Assembly (NCBI GenBank): GCA_013396995.1
Contig: VWZP01002541.1
Span: forward strand, 1,001,858 to 1,065,857
DNA: 64,000 nucleotides
Direction: 5' to 3'
DNA from: Dicaeum eximium
Lineage: Eukaryota > Chordata > Aves > Passeriformes > Dicaeidae
Made by a program: the position numbers and the translations under genes. The notes under the pieces were generated by a model, which worked only from the letters and a program-made list of their open reading frames with translations, did not search any database and was not told where the DNA came from. Numbering within the stretch: the stretch's first letter is position 1; each line of letters opens with the position of its first letter. Below are positions 26,560 to 39,891 of the stretch, piece after piece.

Positions 26560-29500
26560 CTCACATTCTGATAAAGGTGATGTCTGAATTGAAACATATA
26601 GAAATTTCAAAAAACTAGAAGCTCATTCATTATAAGGAAAAAAATATGGTTATCAGAAGTTACTTTGATATTTAACCTGTGATTATCACAAACCACAAGA
26701 GGGAAATTGAAAAGCTTTGCCTGCTGTTTAATGAATCAAATTTCCTTTCTTGAAAGTGAAACCTTATACACCAATGCCTAGTTGATCATGAATAAAAGAA
26801 ATTGAAAATCTGAAATATTTTCTCAAACTTAGAATATTATGTAGTACCTTTTATGTTTATTTCAGAGCACAGAACAATGTAGCTGAAAGAACACAGCTTT
26901 TTAGAATTGAAAGTGTGCAAATTTTCTGTTCAATTCATAATTTTAAAGTTATTTGTACATAAACCTCTGTGTGTAAATGAAAGCTCCAGCATGTTTGTGT
27001 CATCTTCTCAAATGATAAGCTATATAATGGAATTATACATTTGTCCTTCATGATAGAAATAATCTTCAATTTGTGGGCAAATAACTATGTGCTCAATTGA
27101 TTCAGGACATAGAACTGTCCCCAGGGCTCAAGGATGGCTAAAACCCATTTATTTCAAAAAAACAACCATGTTCCTCCTAATATTCTCTATTGCCTTGGTT
27201 GAAGAACATGTCACATCTCTTCTCAGCAAACAGAAGTGACAAAGTTTGAAAAACCCTTCCTCTTCCACTGGGCAGAGAGCTCTACCTGCAAGGAGAAGGC
27301 AGAGGAATGCCTTAGGGCAGAGCATTGCCTTAGTAACTGATTTTAAGCCATGGTTGACTTCAAATCTAAAATTTAGCTTTGCAGTGAAATTAAAAAAAAA
27401 CCCCAGATGGGAGTAGGTGGTGAAGAAAGAGCCTCACAGGTTATTCTAATTGAGATTCTCAAGGGTTTTTACGTTTGCTCAAACTCAGATATGATCCTGG
27501 TATAAACCAGCAAAAATCACTTAGTTGAAAAGGGTAATACTGACTTCTCCAACTGAAAATCTGATCGGTAATGTATTTCATGTCTTGTCTTTCTCAAAGT
27601 TTATTGAACTCATCTACACTCCGAGAACTAGAGAAAAATGTCTAGAAACCTTTTCTGCCTTCACCTTTAATTTAACAGAAAAAAGCTAGAAGTTTTCTTT
27701 TTCATGGTGTTATGGTCTGAGAAGTGTACTGCTGGGAATCTGACCTGCAGCTTGATAGTACAAACTTTGGATTTTTAAAACCAGCTGGAACACCTGGCCT
27801 TGCTACTGACCTATCTGTTTGAAGTGTGTGTGTATTAGTTGAGGCTAAACTTTTGTTCGCAGTGAATTAACACAGCTCAGAGAGAAATCTGATGCTGTTT
27901 TACTGACCCAGGATGGCATACTGATGGAAAACCTACCTTCTTCTGAAAGCTAATATCTGTCTTTCAGCTTATTGCTCTATTATTCCATATTTTTATTCTT
28001 GCAAATTAACTGATTTTTTTTCTTTTATATGATCTTTTACAGACCTATGAGTTCTATTGCATCTTATTTATATTCACAACAGATTTTATTGAAAAACATT
28101 TTGGTTTGTGACATTGGTTTATATTAAATGTATAATTTAAAGTGATTCTTCTGTTCATGGGTGATTATCAACCCTAAAGTTGATGTCAGCCTTAAGTGAA
28201 TGGAGCCTAACACTGGATCAGGAAATAGCAACTGTTCAAGGGACAAAAGATGGAAAATATTCTTGTGCATCTCTCCAGCAATGTGGTCAAATGAATTTTT
28301 GATTAGAGTCAAAAGTGCCTCATGGACTGTGGATCTCCTAAGAATTTTGGTTACGCAGCCTTGACTGGCATCTTTCTGTACTCTCTCCCTCTCTTGCAGA
28401 AAATGCTGATGGAAAGCAACAGTTTACAGCTTACCTTGGTGGGGTGTATCCTCTGCTGACATGGAGTTGCTGTCTCATGCACCCCCGTCTTCCTGGAAAG
28501 CTGCTCTCTCCAGGGCGTGGCTAGGACTGGAAAATCACTGCTTCTCTCCAGGAATGTTATCTGCCCAACAAAGCAACCGATCTGCTTTTGGTGTACCCTC
28601 ATAATGCATCAGCTGCCATCGACTTGGTCATGAGCAGTTCTGTCCTGCTCCATCAGGGAGAGGCTGTAAACCAAGCTGCCAGTGCACAGCCTCTGCCAAG
28701 GCTGACAGCCAGTGCATGGCTAATGCCTGCTGTGGTGTCTTTGCCCTGTGAGACCTGTACACAGAAAGCAGCCAGCAAGCACCACTCAATTGCTCTCATC
28801 CTCAGTTACAACACCCCAGTCACCTATACTTCTAAAGCAGACCATGTAAACCAGGAACAACCACATCTTCTGGAGAAGCTGTTATGGGAAAAATGGATTT
28901 TGCAGTAGGTATTATTAAATTTATTTGAGAAATACAGTGTAGCAATGATAAATGTAGTTGTCTGTAAACAAATTGTTCAATTGAATTAATGGTTTAAGTT
29001 ATCTTTATAACATTAAATTGGTAAATACTGAACTTACAAGAGTAATCTTGCATGTCAGTAAAAGGTTCCTTTTATTGACAGTGATCTAAAACAGAAACAT
29101 CTGCTGCTACTGTTGTTGTTCCTCATATGTCCCCTTCTGTGTGGCCCTTTTAGTTTTTGCTTTTTACTGAAACACAGCCTGTGCTGAAGACCATAAAACA
29201 ACAGCTTAATTGCTGTGTGGATGCTTTCTTGGATCCCACTTACTTTCTTGGGCAGCCTATGAGCCCAATCAGAATGTAGAAATTTGGCACACCACAGTTG
29301 TGTGAAATGCTCAGGGACAGTAGAAGGACAGGAAGAAAATGTTGAGCTGATGAAACAGAGGAGAATCAATTTACCAGCTTGAAGGCAACATAAATATACT
29401 AACTGACAGCAAGTGCTTCTAAATAGTTTGAATTTATTCAAATGACAACCAAGTAAACAAACCTTAGTGTTGATAAATGCTGAGGAGGGAATAATTTTTT

Positions 29501-31939
29501 TCCCTGCTTTACAAAGTGGAATAAGTGTACTGAGAGGGAGAGACTTCCATTCCTCCACCCTTGCCTTGGATTCTTAGCTGATTCTGTTCTACAACCAATA
29601 GACAGTACCTCAGGTAAGAGAAGCAAAAAACAGGGGATATTAATTTCTATTGTAATAGCAATAATTCCAAGACTGAGCTTCCAGAGATTACCGCTTTTCA
29701 CAGGTGGTTGAAGCTGCTTGGCTTGCAGCCCTTATGCCTTATACAATCCAGGGAGCTGCAATTGTCTAAAACCTAAAAACCAGTCTTATGGTTTCCTTAT
29801 AGCTTGGGTTTGCTAGCTACTTCTCTCTCTCTTTTATTTTTTTCTTTCTTCCAAAAATTTTATTTAGCATTTTCTATATTTGGAATGATGGATCATGACA
29901 AGTAGGATATCAATGTGTTAAATCTGTTTGCTAAATTATTACAAATATTTTTTTAAACTTTGCACTATTTACCAATATTCTTTAGCTGATACGTACAGAT
30001 ACTGATATAAGCAATGTAGTTTGTTCTCTCTTTGAGTTTGTTTTTGTAAAAACTGAAACAATTAAAAAATGTTTGGAATTACATTATTTGACTAATATAG
30101 GGTTAGTACCTTTTCAGATCCACTGCTTTAGTGTATTGCTAAATAATAAAAACAAAATATATACTTCCAGTAATCTGCTAGTGTTGACCTTCCAGCTATC
30201 ACTGGTTTTACTTGGGAGTATAAAAATTATCAGATGTGTAAACATCCTGATAAGAAAGAATCACAACAGAGCTAAAATTCTGAAGAATTTCATTTAGAGA
30301 AAGGATTTTAAATCTTGTGTTGACACTTGCTTTTCTAAATGGATATTTTTCTTCTTAGAATAAAACGAGAACATATATATAGGTTAATAAAATACTAGTC
30401 ATATAAGTGCAGTGAAGAAAAGGAAAACACATGCTTGTTGGGAATGATAAGCTTAAGGATTTATTTTATGTGAAAGGTTTTGAAAATCTACAGGAATAAA
30501 TTCTTAAATTATTAGGAATATATATGAAATTATGCAGTTTTTGCAATGAACATAATTCTAATGCTACACAGTTAACACAGAAAGCTCTCTGTTATTCCAT
30601 CCAAAGGAGCAGATGTGTTTCCATTTCGTTGGGGAATTGTTTCTCAATACTGCATTAATTTGGGCATATGTGCTCCTGAAGGAAATCCACCAAAGGATAT
30701 AACATATCTATATATTGCTGGCAGTATTTGTCAATTTTCTCTCTCCATTAAATATATCAGTTTTTGTTAAGAAAAGTAGCTCTCCTAAGAACAATAAAAC
30801 TCTCCATGCTCCATAAATGTTATGGTGAAAATCTCATCATTTTTGCAGCTCAGCCTTCAAATCGCAACTTGGTACTAGGCTTGGGAAATTTAAGGGTTGA
30901 GATTAAGAAATACAAAACCACTGTCCTCTAGGAGGGAGTTGGATTAGTGTTAGCGCCTCTCCAAAGAGTGTCTTCTGTCTCTCAAGTAGCATAGGCACTC
31001 CTCTGATTTCTTTCTCTCAAGAGGGCACAGGAATTTGTAGTTTGAGTGGTGGGATTGATTTGGACACTGAAACTGGCTTCAAAGCACATGATGAATTTTT
31101 GACAGCTCCAGTATTAAATATCAGCTTAAGATAGTGGAATTGTTTAATTCCTGAGCAGGTATCTGGGTATTCACTCAAAATGAGGTTTTTATTCTGTTTT
31201 GAATTAATCTGATGTTGTACTTTAGGGTGTACTGGTCCCAACCTTTCTTCACTAACAGAGAAAAGAAATTAATTTAAGGCACTTTCACATTTTTGCAATA
31301 TTGTAACATACTAAAATTCAGTCTTTAGTCATTTGAAAAATCAAGCAAAAGGATTAAACTTTTAGTATGACCTTCTATGTGATTACATTTGCAGCACCAG
31401 AAGGAGCAGTACTTTATCTCACTGAAGCATATGACCTTGAGGACCTCTCTCACTTGTGAGCTTGCTGCTGGGACCTGTGTGTTATACTGTCTGTAAAAAT
31501 CCTGGGAGGGACATTTCATTTTCCTTGCTGTCGAACATTTAAGTTATATAATTGTCCACTTCCAAGTTGTCATGTACACAGAGAATTCAAATGTATTGAA
31601 TAAAACACGAAGCCCACAATTTTAGTTGTATTTAGTGCTATTATGAAGCACCCAGTTTAGAGAGATTTATCTTTATAAGCTACTCTCTCTTTATCTACAT
31701 GGTTGTAATTTCTACATTGCCAATAGAAGACAATCACTAAGTTAAAAAAACTCCTTGCCTGTCAGGATGACTGGAATTATTTGATGCTAAATCTCATATT
31801 TGAATATTCTTATTTACTGAGAACACACTGAGATCATAAACATGTTCATGATTTTCAATCTGTTTATGAATATTCATTTTAATATATTATTTAATATATT
31901 TACCATGGGTACATGTTTTGAAATCAGCAGAAGACAGAG

Positions 31940-31984
31940 TGTCTGAACCCCACTAACAATCATTGTCTGAACCCCCACTAACAG
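31940..31984. repeat. Tandem duplication of about 24 bases
   Basis: The block TGTCTGAACCCCACTAACA occurs at 31940 and, with one extra C, again at 31964. The first copy is followed by ATCAT before the second begins. Confidence 0.9.
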
Positions 31985-34900
31985 GAAGAAAACAATAGCT
32001 AATAATTATTTAGGTTTGATTACTCTACACAAGGCACAACCAGAAAATAACATCTTTTTGAACATTGAAGAATCTGGGCAGAGTTGACAAGAGTGACTCT
32101 AAAAGCAGCTCCTGGGCTCATTTCAGTAAAGCTTCGTTCAGTCAGCTGGAACTTTCATGAGCTTGACTTTAATGGGGGTCCAACACTTTCTGTACAACTT
32201 TAACAAACTGAATCTCTTTTACACATGTGGTAGGTCTGGGTTCTCATCCAAATTCTGCCTGAAAGGAATCATAATTGATATTACTAACTAAAGAACTGAT
32301 GCACTGATATACAGGCATGTCCCTAGGTGAGCCAGCCAGGCAGTAAACAGTGGAGCTGGGAAGCCTTTATTCAGACTTACTTCAAAGGTGCCAAGGTCTA
32401 CTGCAGCTCAGAGAACAAAGTGATGGTCTAGCATTTCTAATCCAAAAGGGAGACAATGCATAAAAAACTAGTCCTGTTCCTTTGGAAAATAAAATCTTGA
32501 ATGATAACACACAAGCATTAAAGAATGGAAAATGGATCTTTTGCTTTGTAGGTCACCTTTAAGACTTCCAGCCATTAAAGAGAATTTTGCCTTAAGAAAT
32601 TACAGATCTACTGCATTTCAATGGCTTGTTTTCAGACAAAAGAATTTTTCACTTTGATATCAGTTGGAATGTATTGGCAAATTTGTTACTGGACAAAGCT
32701 GGCAAGAAGAAACAGTATTGAGCAAAGTTACGTGCTGGGGTAAGCGTACAAAGGTTAAAGGGTTTTGTGTAGATGAGGAAGATGAGAGGGTTTAACTCTC
32801 TAAGTTTCTTTTTGCGCTGTGATGTCTGCCCAGAACTGTATCAGGAGTACTGCCAAAATGGAATCTTTCAGACAGGCTTCTTTTCTCAGCTTCCCTGGGT
32901 GGGAGGTTTAGGCTTTGCTTTTGTGGCTATTATGGATCAAGGTGCTGAGCCCCCATCAGTGCAGGAAGGTGCTATGGACAAGGTTTCACAGGGGATGTTT
33001 CACAGGAGCTGTTTAACCCCTTTCCTAAAGCAAGCTCCTAGAGTTAAGTTGCTGCCACATTCACAGCATGGCAAGGACAGCATTTATTTGCCCTAGAACC
33101 CCCTTGGGGACCAGGGTATGGTGATTTTCCCAGGATCACAGATGAGGAAACAGGTGGGTAATCAGGGAACTGCATGGAAAACTCCCAGATCTGTAATGGC
33201 CATTAAATGTACTCTTTCTTGTCATCTGACTGTATTTATCAGCCATATGTGACTCTCCAGGGTAGAAACCACCATGTTCATCATGCTATCAGCAGTGACA
33301 AAAGGACAAGATAACCTTCGAGACAATCCTTATTCTTCTTAAAACAAAGACAATTCCCTTTTTGCTTTATGCAAAAAGAAGCTGATAAATATGTCTTTTT
33401 CTCCGCTTTCATTCTGCTTATTCAGAAACATGTAGGCACTGAACTGATATCTATCTGCAGTGTTGAATATAACTGTTGAGGGCAAGGAGTAAAGAAGAAC
33501 AAGGACAAAAAAAGCTTTTTCTTCGGTTGCTCATAACAGTGCCAATGGCAAGTTCTGCTTTAATAAGAAAAGGAACATTTCTGCTGCCTGTTGAAGCAGA
33601 AAGAATATATTGCTGAAGAAAATAAATCAATGTAAATGATTTTAAATGTCCTGCATTATATTACTCCAAGTCAGACAAAAAAAGGTGAAAATGATGCTGT
33701 ATGAGGTGGAGAAAGGATGTAGCTAAATAGAGAAAGGCATGAATTATTTAAAAGCTAATGGATGACAGAAACAATTCAACACCATTGCAGATGACTTATG
33801 ATCTGAGAATTTGCCTTACAAGTTTATATAACATTAAGAGAAGTAGTTGGGTACTAATGCAGTAAGGTGATGTGAAATAATGAAAGAAATTAGAAGGAAA
33901 AGAACAGCAAGTGAGAAACCAAATCTGTGTAATGTAGTGAACTCTATGCTTCTAGCAAGTTGCCACTTTTGCCACAACCTTTTAAGCAGAAGGTACTGAT
34001 GGGTCCCAAACTCTGGGCCTCTGAGGCTGCACTATACTCTGTGTGATATATCCCGTGTGACTCTGTGGTCCAAGGATTCCTAGGTGATAGAGGGTTTTAG
34101 CTGCAGTGCAGTGCTGGGCTTTCCCCACCACAGGACCTGCAGTTCTTCCTCATCCCCTCTCTGGCCATTAGAGTTGCCATAGACAAGTGGACAAAAGCAG
34201 ATTGGGCTTTGTAATTGGCTGTAGCTTTGTTCTGTCTCAGAGGACGAGGATGAGCAGCTGCTCTGCTCCATAGCACACAGAAATGTTACTGCTCATAAAT
34301 GACTTATATGCCTTAAACTACCTGGGACTCTTTCTGCCAGGATGCTGCAGTCAGCACGTACAGTAGGTTGAGTGAAGTGAAAAAATTGCTGTGGTAATAA
34401 AGTGCCCATAAGGCTGCTGCAAAATCACTCACACAGCAGCTTATGGAGTTAGGGAGCTCTATCTTAACAGAGATAGGGGAGCTTCCTTGTTGCCCCCAAA
34501 ACACACCTTCAAAGCTACAAATGCCAAAATTTTCTTATGCTTATCAAGTTTCAAGTGACTGCAGTATAGCTGCTTAAACACCATGCACCAAAGATGTCAG
34601 CTTTGTTAAATCTTAGTGTATAAATAATAAATTGTTATAAGTGGAAGTTAAAACAGTCATGTAAGTTAACATGAGTGATGCTTACAGCATAGCAATTTTA
34701 TAGAAATCAATTGACTAAAACAAATATCATCAGGCAGATCAGAGAATAACTAGAAAGGAGTTCTTGTGTCATATGTCTAAATAATTGTAGCAGCAGAAAT
34801 TATAAATTGTAAAAAGGACCATAAAATGGCTCAAGAATACCTTACCCAGCAAGCCTACCCCCTGTGCAAAGACTGTAAGTAAGAATGAAACTCAACCAAT

Positions 34901-36394
34901 AACATGCATTTGCCTGTATATATATGTTTGATTTTAATGGGTCTACTTATGAAGTGAAATAGCCTGAGGAAAGCAGCTGCCCTTAAGTGTAATTAAAACT
35001 GAAAAGATGTGGTTTATTTATGTCTAAATCACTGACCTTAATCAGACATATCAGGTAATATGTAATCAATGAGATTTGCCCCTGTGATTCAGCTCTAAGG
35101 AGCTGCCCTTGTTACAGAACATTTTGTTGGGGAGAATATGATATGATATTGCCTACATCTGTCTTTCTACTATAGATTGTTGCTCAGGGGATACTAAAGA
35201 TGAGGAATGGCTAGCTTGAACATCACCCTGATTTGATTTGTGCTGTTTTCTTCTTCTGATATGTGCACATTTCTTAACTCCCTGTTAAATCATCAGGCAT
35301 TTGGCTGCAACAGACACTTTTCCCAAGCTGTACCTGTGCTATCAGCAATCACATTAATTGGAGTGCAATAGCAGCATATAACCTGGGCAGGCTACAAGCA
35401 AGGCTCCATGAGAAGAGGTGTGTGCACATTTCAGATCGTTGTCTGCACATTCTGGTTTTGCTTTCTGTACAATAAGGGACTGACTGCACCTCCAGACTTC
35501 TCAGCCTACATCAAGATATATGAATGTGTGAAACACCTGAGGGAGAAGAAAGGAACCATACCATAGTGAGAAGAAAATTCCCTGACATCCTGGAAGAGTT
35601 ATAAATATGTTTGTGAAGGACATTCAGAAGTAAAATAACCTTGCCTACCATTTTCACACTCATGTAGGTATTTCCAGAAGAAGAATAGTGATGAGTATGG
35701 GAACAATGATGAGCTGAAATGACAAAGTGTCGATAAGCCCCTCAAATTTGGCTTTTTAAAGGTCAGAAAGTTTTTAACATTAGAACATTGAAGGACTGGA
35801 AAATAGTATAGCACATGCTATAAATCTTCTAGCAGATGCCTGAAGAAAGCTATAAAAGAAATCAGTATTACAACATACATATGATTGAATTTCAATGAAT
35901 CATCATTTTATAGTGGCCGCGACATGAAATCTCTATCTTCCTCTGAAATTGAAGGTTAAGAATGACACACTATTTAACATTTCCCTGATGTTTATATAGA
36001 ACTCTGAAAACAGCATGAAGGAAAGCAGAAAAATAAAGCAGATGTATTAAAACCCAAGCAAAATAACAGGGAAACCACTGTTCCATGATACAGAATATTA
36101 TTTAATTATTGATATTTAGTGAACTGGAAAAAATCCCCACCTTAAATTAGTGCTTTCCTGCATTCTATTACTGTAACAATCAAGACTGCCCTTTTCTGGG
36201 TGCTGTAGCTCTATATATAACATACCTAAACAGTATGTCCATAGATTTTTAGACTTTAACCACCTGAGAATTGCAATAAAGAATCACCATGAAATGCTCA
36301 GCCTGGAATGTTCACATCTAAAAGTGAACAGATAAAAAAGCAGAATAGTTCCACACATTTGTTAGACTTCATAGACTCAAGTGCTCCATCTCAT

Positions 36395-36502
36395 GAATCA
36401 GATCATCAGGATCATCAGGAATCAGATCATCAGGATATCTCAGGTAATATATACCAGGCTTGTCTGAAAATCTTATTTCAGGCTTGTCTGAAATTCTTAT
36501 TA
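36395..36502. repeat. Two adjacent 24-base tandem duplications
   Basis: Unit A (beginning GAATCAGATCATCAGGAT) occurs at 36395-36418 and 36419-36442. Unit B (beginning CAGGCTTGTCTGAAA) occurs at 36455-36478 and 36479-36502. Both units are 24 bases, the two copies of each differ at only a few positions, and the pairs are 12 bases apart. Confidence 0.9.
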
Positions 36503-37295
36503 ACAGTGTATAATGCTTTTCCTGTCTTTTTTATTGTTTTAAGTAAGGCTAGGTCATGGTAAGGTCTTGTATAAAAATGACCCCTTCTTATCCAGTGGGT
36601 TTGGTTCCATGTTTAGCTCATCTATGTAATAATAGATATGGTTAAGTAGGATGGGTTTGTAATTATCGGTTTGCTCCAGGCAGCACAATTTGTCAAGGCA
36701 ATAAAAGTGAGTAAGCTGGAATGTAGCCCTGCTCACACCTCATCAGCAGATTGTTTCCTGCAGCCCAGCTCCTGGAGGAGTGCTAGATGTGAGCAGATCC
36801 ATCGAGGGCAATCAAAATGCACAGGTATTACTCAAGGCTGAAAAGGAAAACAACACTCCTGCCCAGACCTCTGACATCAGCATTCAGCCTTAGGTGACCT
36901 GCATTACTGGGGCTGATGTATAGGAAACAAAACTACCACATAGACCTTCAAGGTCCAGCAAGGATTTTTCTGGGGTAATACTTCATCAAAAATACAAATA
37001 GGATGATGTATTATAAACAAAATAATTTTTTAAAATTACCATACAAAATATATGGGTACTAACAATCTTACAGAAAATTTATGTCATGACTCTATATTAG
37101 TTCAGGGTTATAATCTTTAAGAGACTTTTATTTTTTTCTTTTTTTTGTCAAGCTACTGGTTCAGAGCCTTGGCTGTGTAGATCATCTCATTTAAGTTGGC
37201 AACAAAACTAATTTAACATAACCATATTAATCCATGGTGTGGGCCAGTTACCAATATGAATTTGGCCTGGTACGCTCTGCATTTTTTGGGAAACA

Positions 37296-37336
37296 AAAGT
37301 GTATCTATATATACACTATATATATATATACACTTT
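37296..37336. repeat. TA repeat forming an inverted repeat
   Basis: The arms AAAGTGTAT (37296-37304) and ATACACTTT (37328-37336) are perfect reverse complements and flank a TA-rich loop, so the tract can fold into a hairpin or cruciform. Confidence 0.85.
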
Positions 37337-39890
37337 ATATGTATTCATTTTTTTACTTATATATTTGAAATTAGTAGATTTAGTGTTAGTTTCAACTGGT
37401 TTTTTCCAGAAGCTTTTACTGAGTTTAAGAGCTTACACTGAATTCCTCCTAGATAAATTTCTTCCCTTGTGTTCTATTTCACTAAAGTGAGAGATTCCAT
37501 TTTATGGTAAACTAACTAATTTAGAAATTTATTTAGCTATTTGCAAGTTCCAAATCGAATCCAGCATTTTCTTTGCCCTATTTCTTATTAATCTACAGGC
37601 CAGATGCATTATCTTACTTCAGTTCCATTGAAACGAGTAAGAGGATTACTTTATTTAATTCCCATTTGCCATCAGTGCAGCAGTCCTGGAGCATTAGAAG
37701 TCCATCTCTACACTTATTTTTAGCACTCTGATTATTGCCCACAGTTTGGAAACAACTTCTGCAATACCCAGTGCTGCAATATCGATCTTCATCCAAGTAT
37801 TAACTAGCCTATCTTGGGCTCATTTACCATTTTGACAAAATTAAATTGGCAGTGTTGAGTATAAGTTTTATTTGAGAACAGTAGAAATAAAGTGACTTTT
37901 TGCTGCTCAAAACCAGGGAAATCTTATAAAGAAAGACTAGCTCTCTCTTTTATAAACTTTTTTTATGTTGAGATAAAAGACTAGCCCTTTGATTACAATG
38001 CTAGGAAAGAACATTGCTTGAGTTACTAACAGCAGAATGCATTGCCAGTGGGTCTAGAAAGTCTGGCTGTGTCTGTAGCCAGTTCTTCAGGATTCCTCCC
38101 AGGGTTGTCCTGTATAGACACCTCATTACTCTCTGGCACATCTGCAAGGATGAATATGAAGAATGCCTGGTTTTCCTGTTGTTCAAATTACACTTGGATT
38201 TTGAGCTTCTTAGGGAATCAGGCACTGCTCTTTCCTGGTGTTTCCACCCATATTTCTCTTGTGTTCATTTACCTGCCCTTATTCCCACTTTGACTTACTC
38301 ACCCAGTTAAACCTGCTCACTCTCCTAAATCCTGGGAGCTCTTGTTAGCACTCCAGATAGAAGGTTGTGGTTTGCAGTTTGTAGTGTTGTCCCCATAAAA
38401 GCACAGAAGGAAAAGTTGAGCACTGTAAATCTCAGGCTTTGCAGTAGAAAACTTAGGGCTGTAAAGGACTTGGTTACAGCAGCCCCATGGTAACAGGTGA
38501 GCAAATAGAAGCTTCCTTTGCCCATGCTTCAAATCAGATGTGATTTGGCTGGATACATGATGCAGGGTATCTGTGACATTACCGGGGTGAGGTTGTGCTG
38601 ACTTGATTTTAGAAGCTCACTTAAGAATATGGATTTTAAAATTAATTACTGTGGTTTCTTGTATGTTGCATTTCAAATTATTTTCCTGAGGTTTTAGAAC
38701 ACTTCAGGTACAAGACCAACTTAAAATTTTTTCTTCACTTTTGTTACTGTCCACTCAGCCCTATTAAGAATCCTAAGGGTGTGTGCACTTTCATGTTGGA
38801 AATTTTATCAAACTGAACCTTTCTGCGATAGCACTGAAAAAAAGAGACTAGAAACTGTAAATAGGTGGGAAATTCACCTCAACCTCTTTCAGGCACATTT
38901 TGTTGTGCTTGCTTTGTGTATGGTTGCTCTGCTTCCTGTGCTCTTTTTCCACCGCTATGCCAATAAGATTGATATTGAAAACGCAGCAGGGATCCAAATC
39001 TTGCCAAGGTAAATCCTGACTGATATGAATGGGAGCTGGATTTTGCAGAGCCATTTATCACAGGTTTCTGAGGCCAATGATGGAGTGAGGAGTGCTTCAT
39101 TGCCAGCAGTCAAGCCACCACCACCACCAGCACTGAAATGGGGGTGTGTGAGAAGAGCACATTTTGTACCTGCTGGGTTTCCATCTCTGTTGTGACAAGA
39201 GCAGAGGTGGCCAATGGCCTCTGGAGTGCTGTGCCCTTGAGGTGACCTGGTGGCATGTGCCCCCTCCTCCTGAAGCCCAGCCTCTTGCCTTTGCCCACAC
39301 TGGTGACCAGCTGTCAGCTGCTCCCATGTTAAAGATTCCTGTGATGAATTCACCAACTGGTAGTCGTGAGGATGTGCTCATTTCCAGAGCAACGTGCTCC
39401 CTCATCACTTTCTGCTTGGACAGTCATCAGATCAGAAAATTCCCTTTGTAAGCTGGATCTCTGTTTTTGCTTTTAATGCAATAACATTTGCTTCAGTGCA
39501 GGGAACTTTACTGGTTGCTGGCAAGGTTTTCCTGAAAGGGATTGTGGCTCTGTTTAAGTCATACATGAGCATGACACAAATTTTCATCCTGAAAAAACTT
39601 GTGTATTGCATTACATAACTCCTTAAAAGAAAAAAAAAGAGCAACAGTTAAAGTAGCACTTATATTTATGAGCAGTTTTAATGGTATTTAGGCTGTAATG
39701 CTTCTCTGATACAGATGCTTAATCTGCTCTTTATTTTCAAGAAAGCCATGCAAATGTCATCCAATAATTCTCATTTCAAATCTACCAGCACATATCCCCG
39801 AGCCTTTTGGCTAATTGCTGTACAAATATTTTTTTTTTCAGAAATCTTTCAGATGCTGCACAGAATTGGCTGAGCTTTGGGCTTTTTTTT

Positions 39891-39891
39891 N
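39891..39891. other. Ambiguous base (N) inside a poly(T) run
   Basis: A single N sits between two T-runs (about 39883-39898). It is most likely a sequencing or assembly uncertainty in the homopolymer. Any reading frame through it is unreliable. Confidence 0.95.

Noticed and set aside
32773..33096. 107-codon plus-strand open frame
   Set aside because: I considered an exon or processed pseudogene because of its mixed composition, but found no family motif or splice borders.
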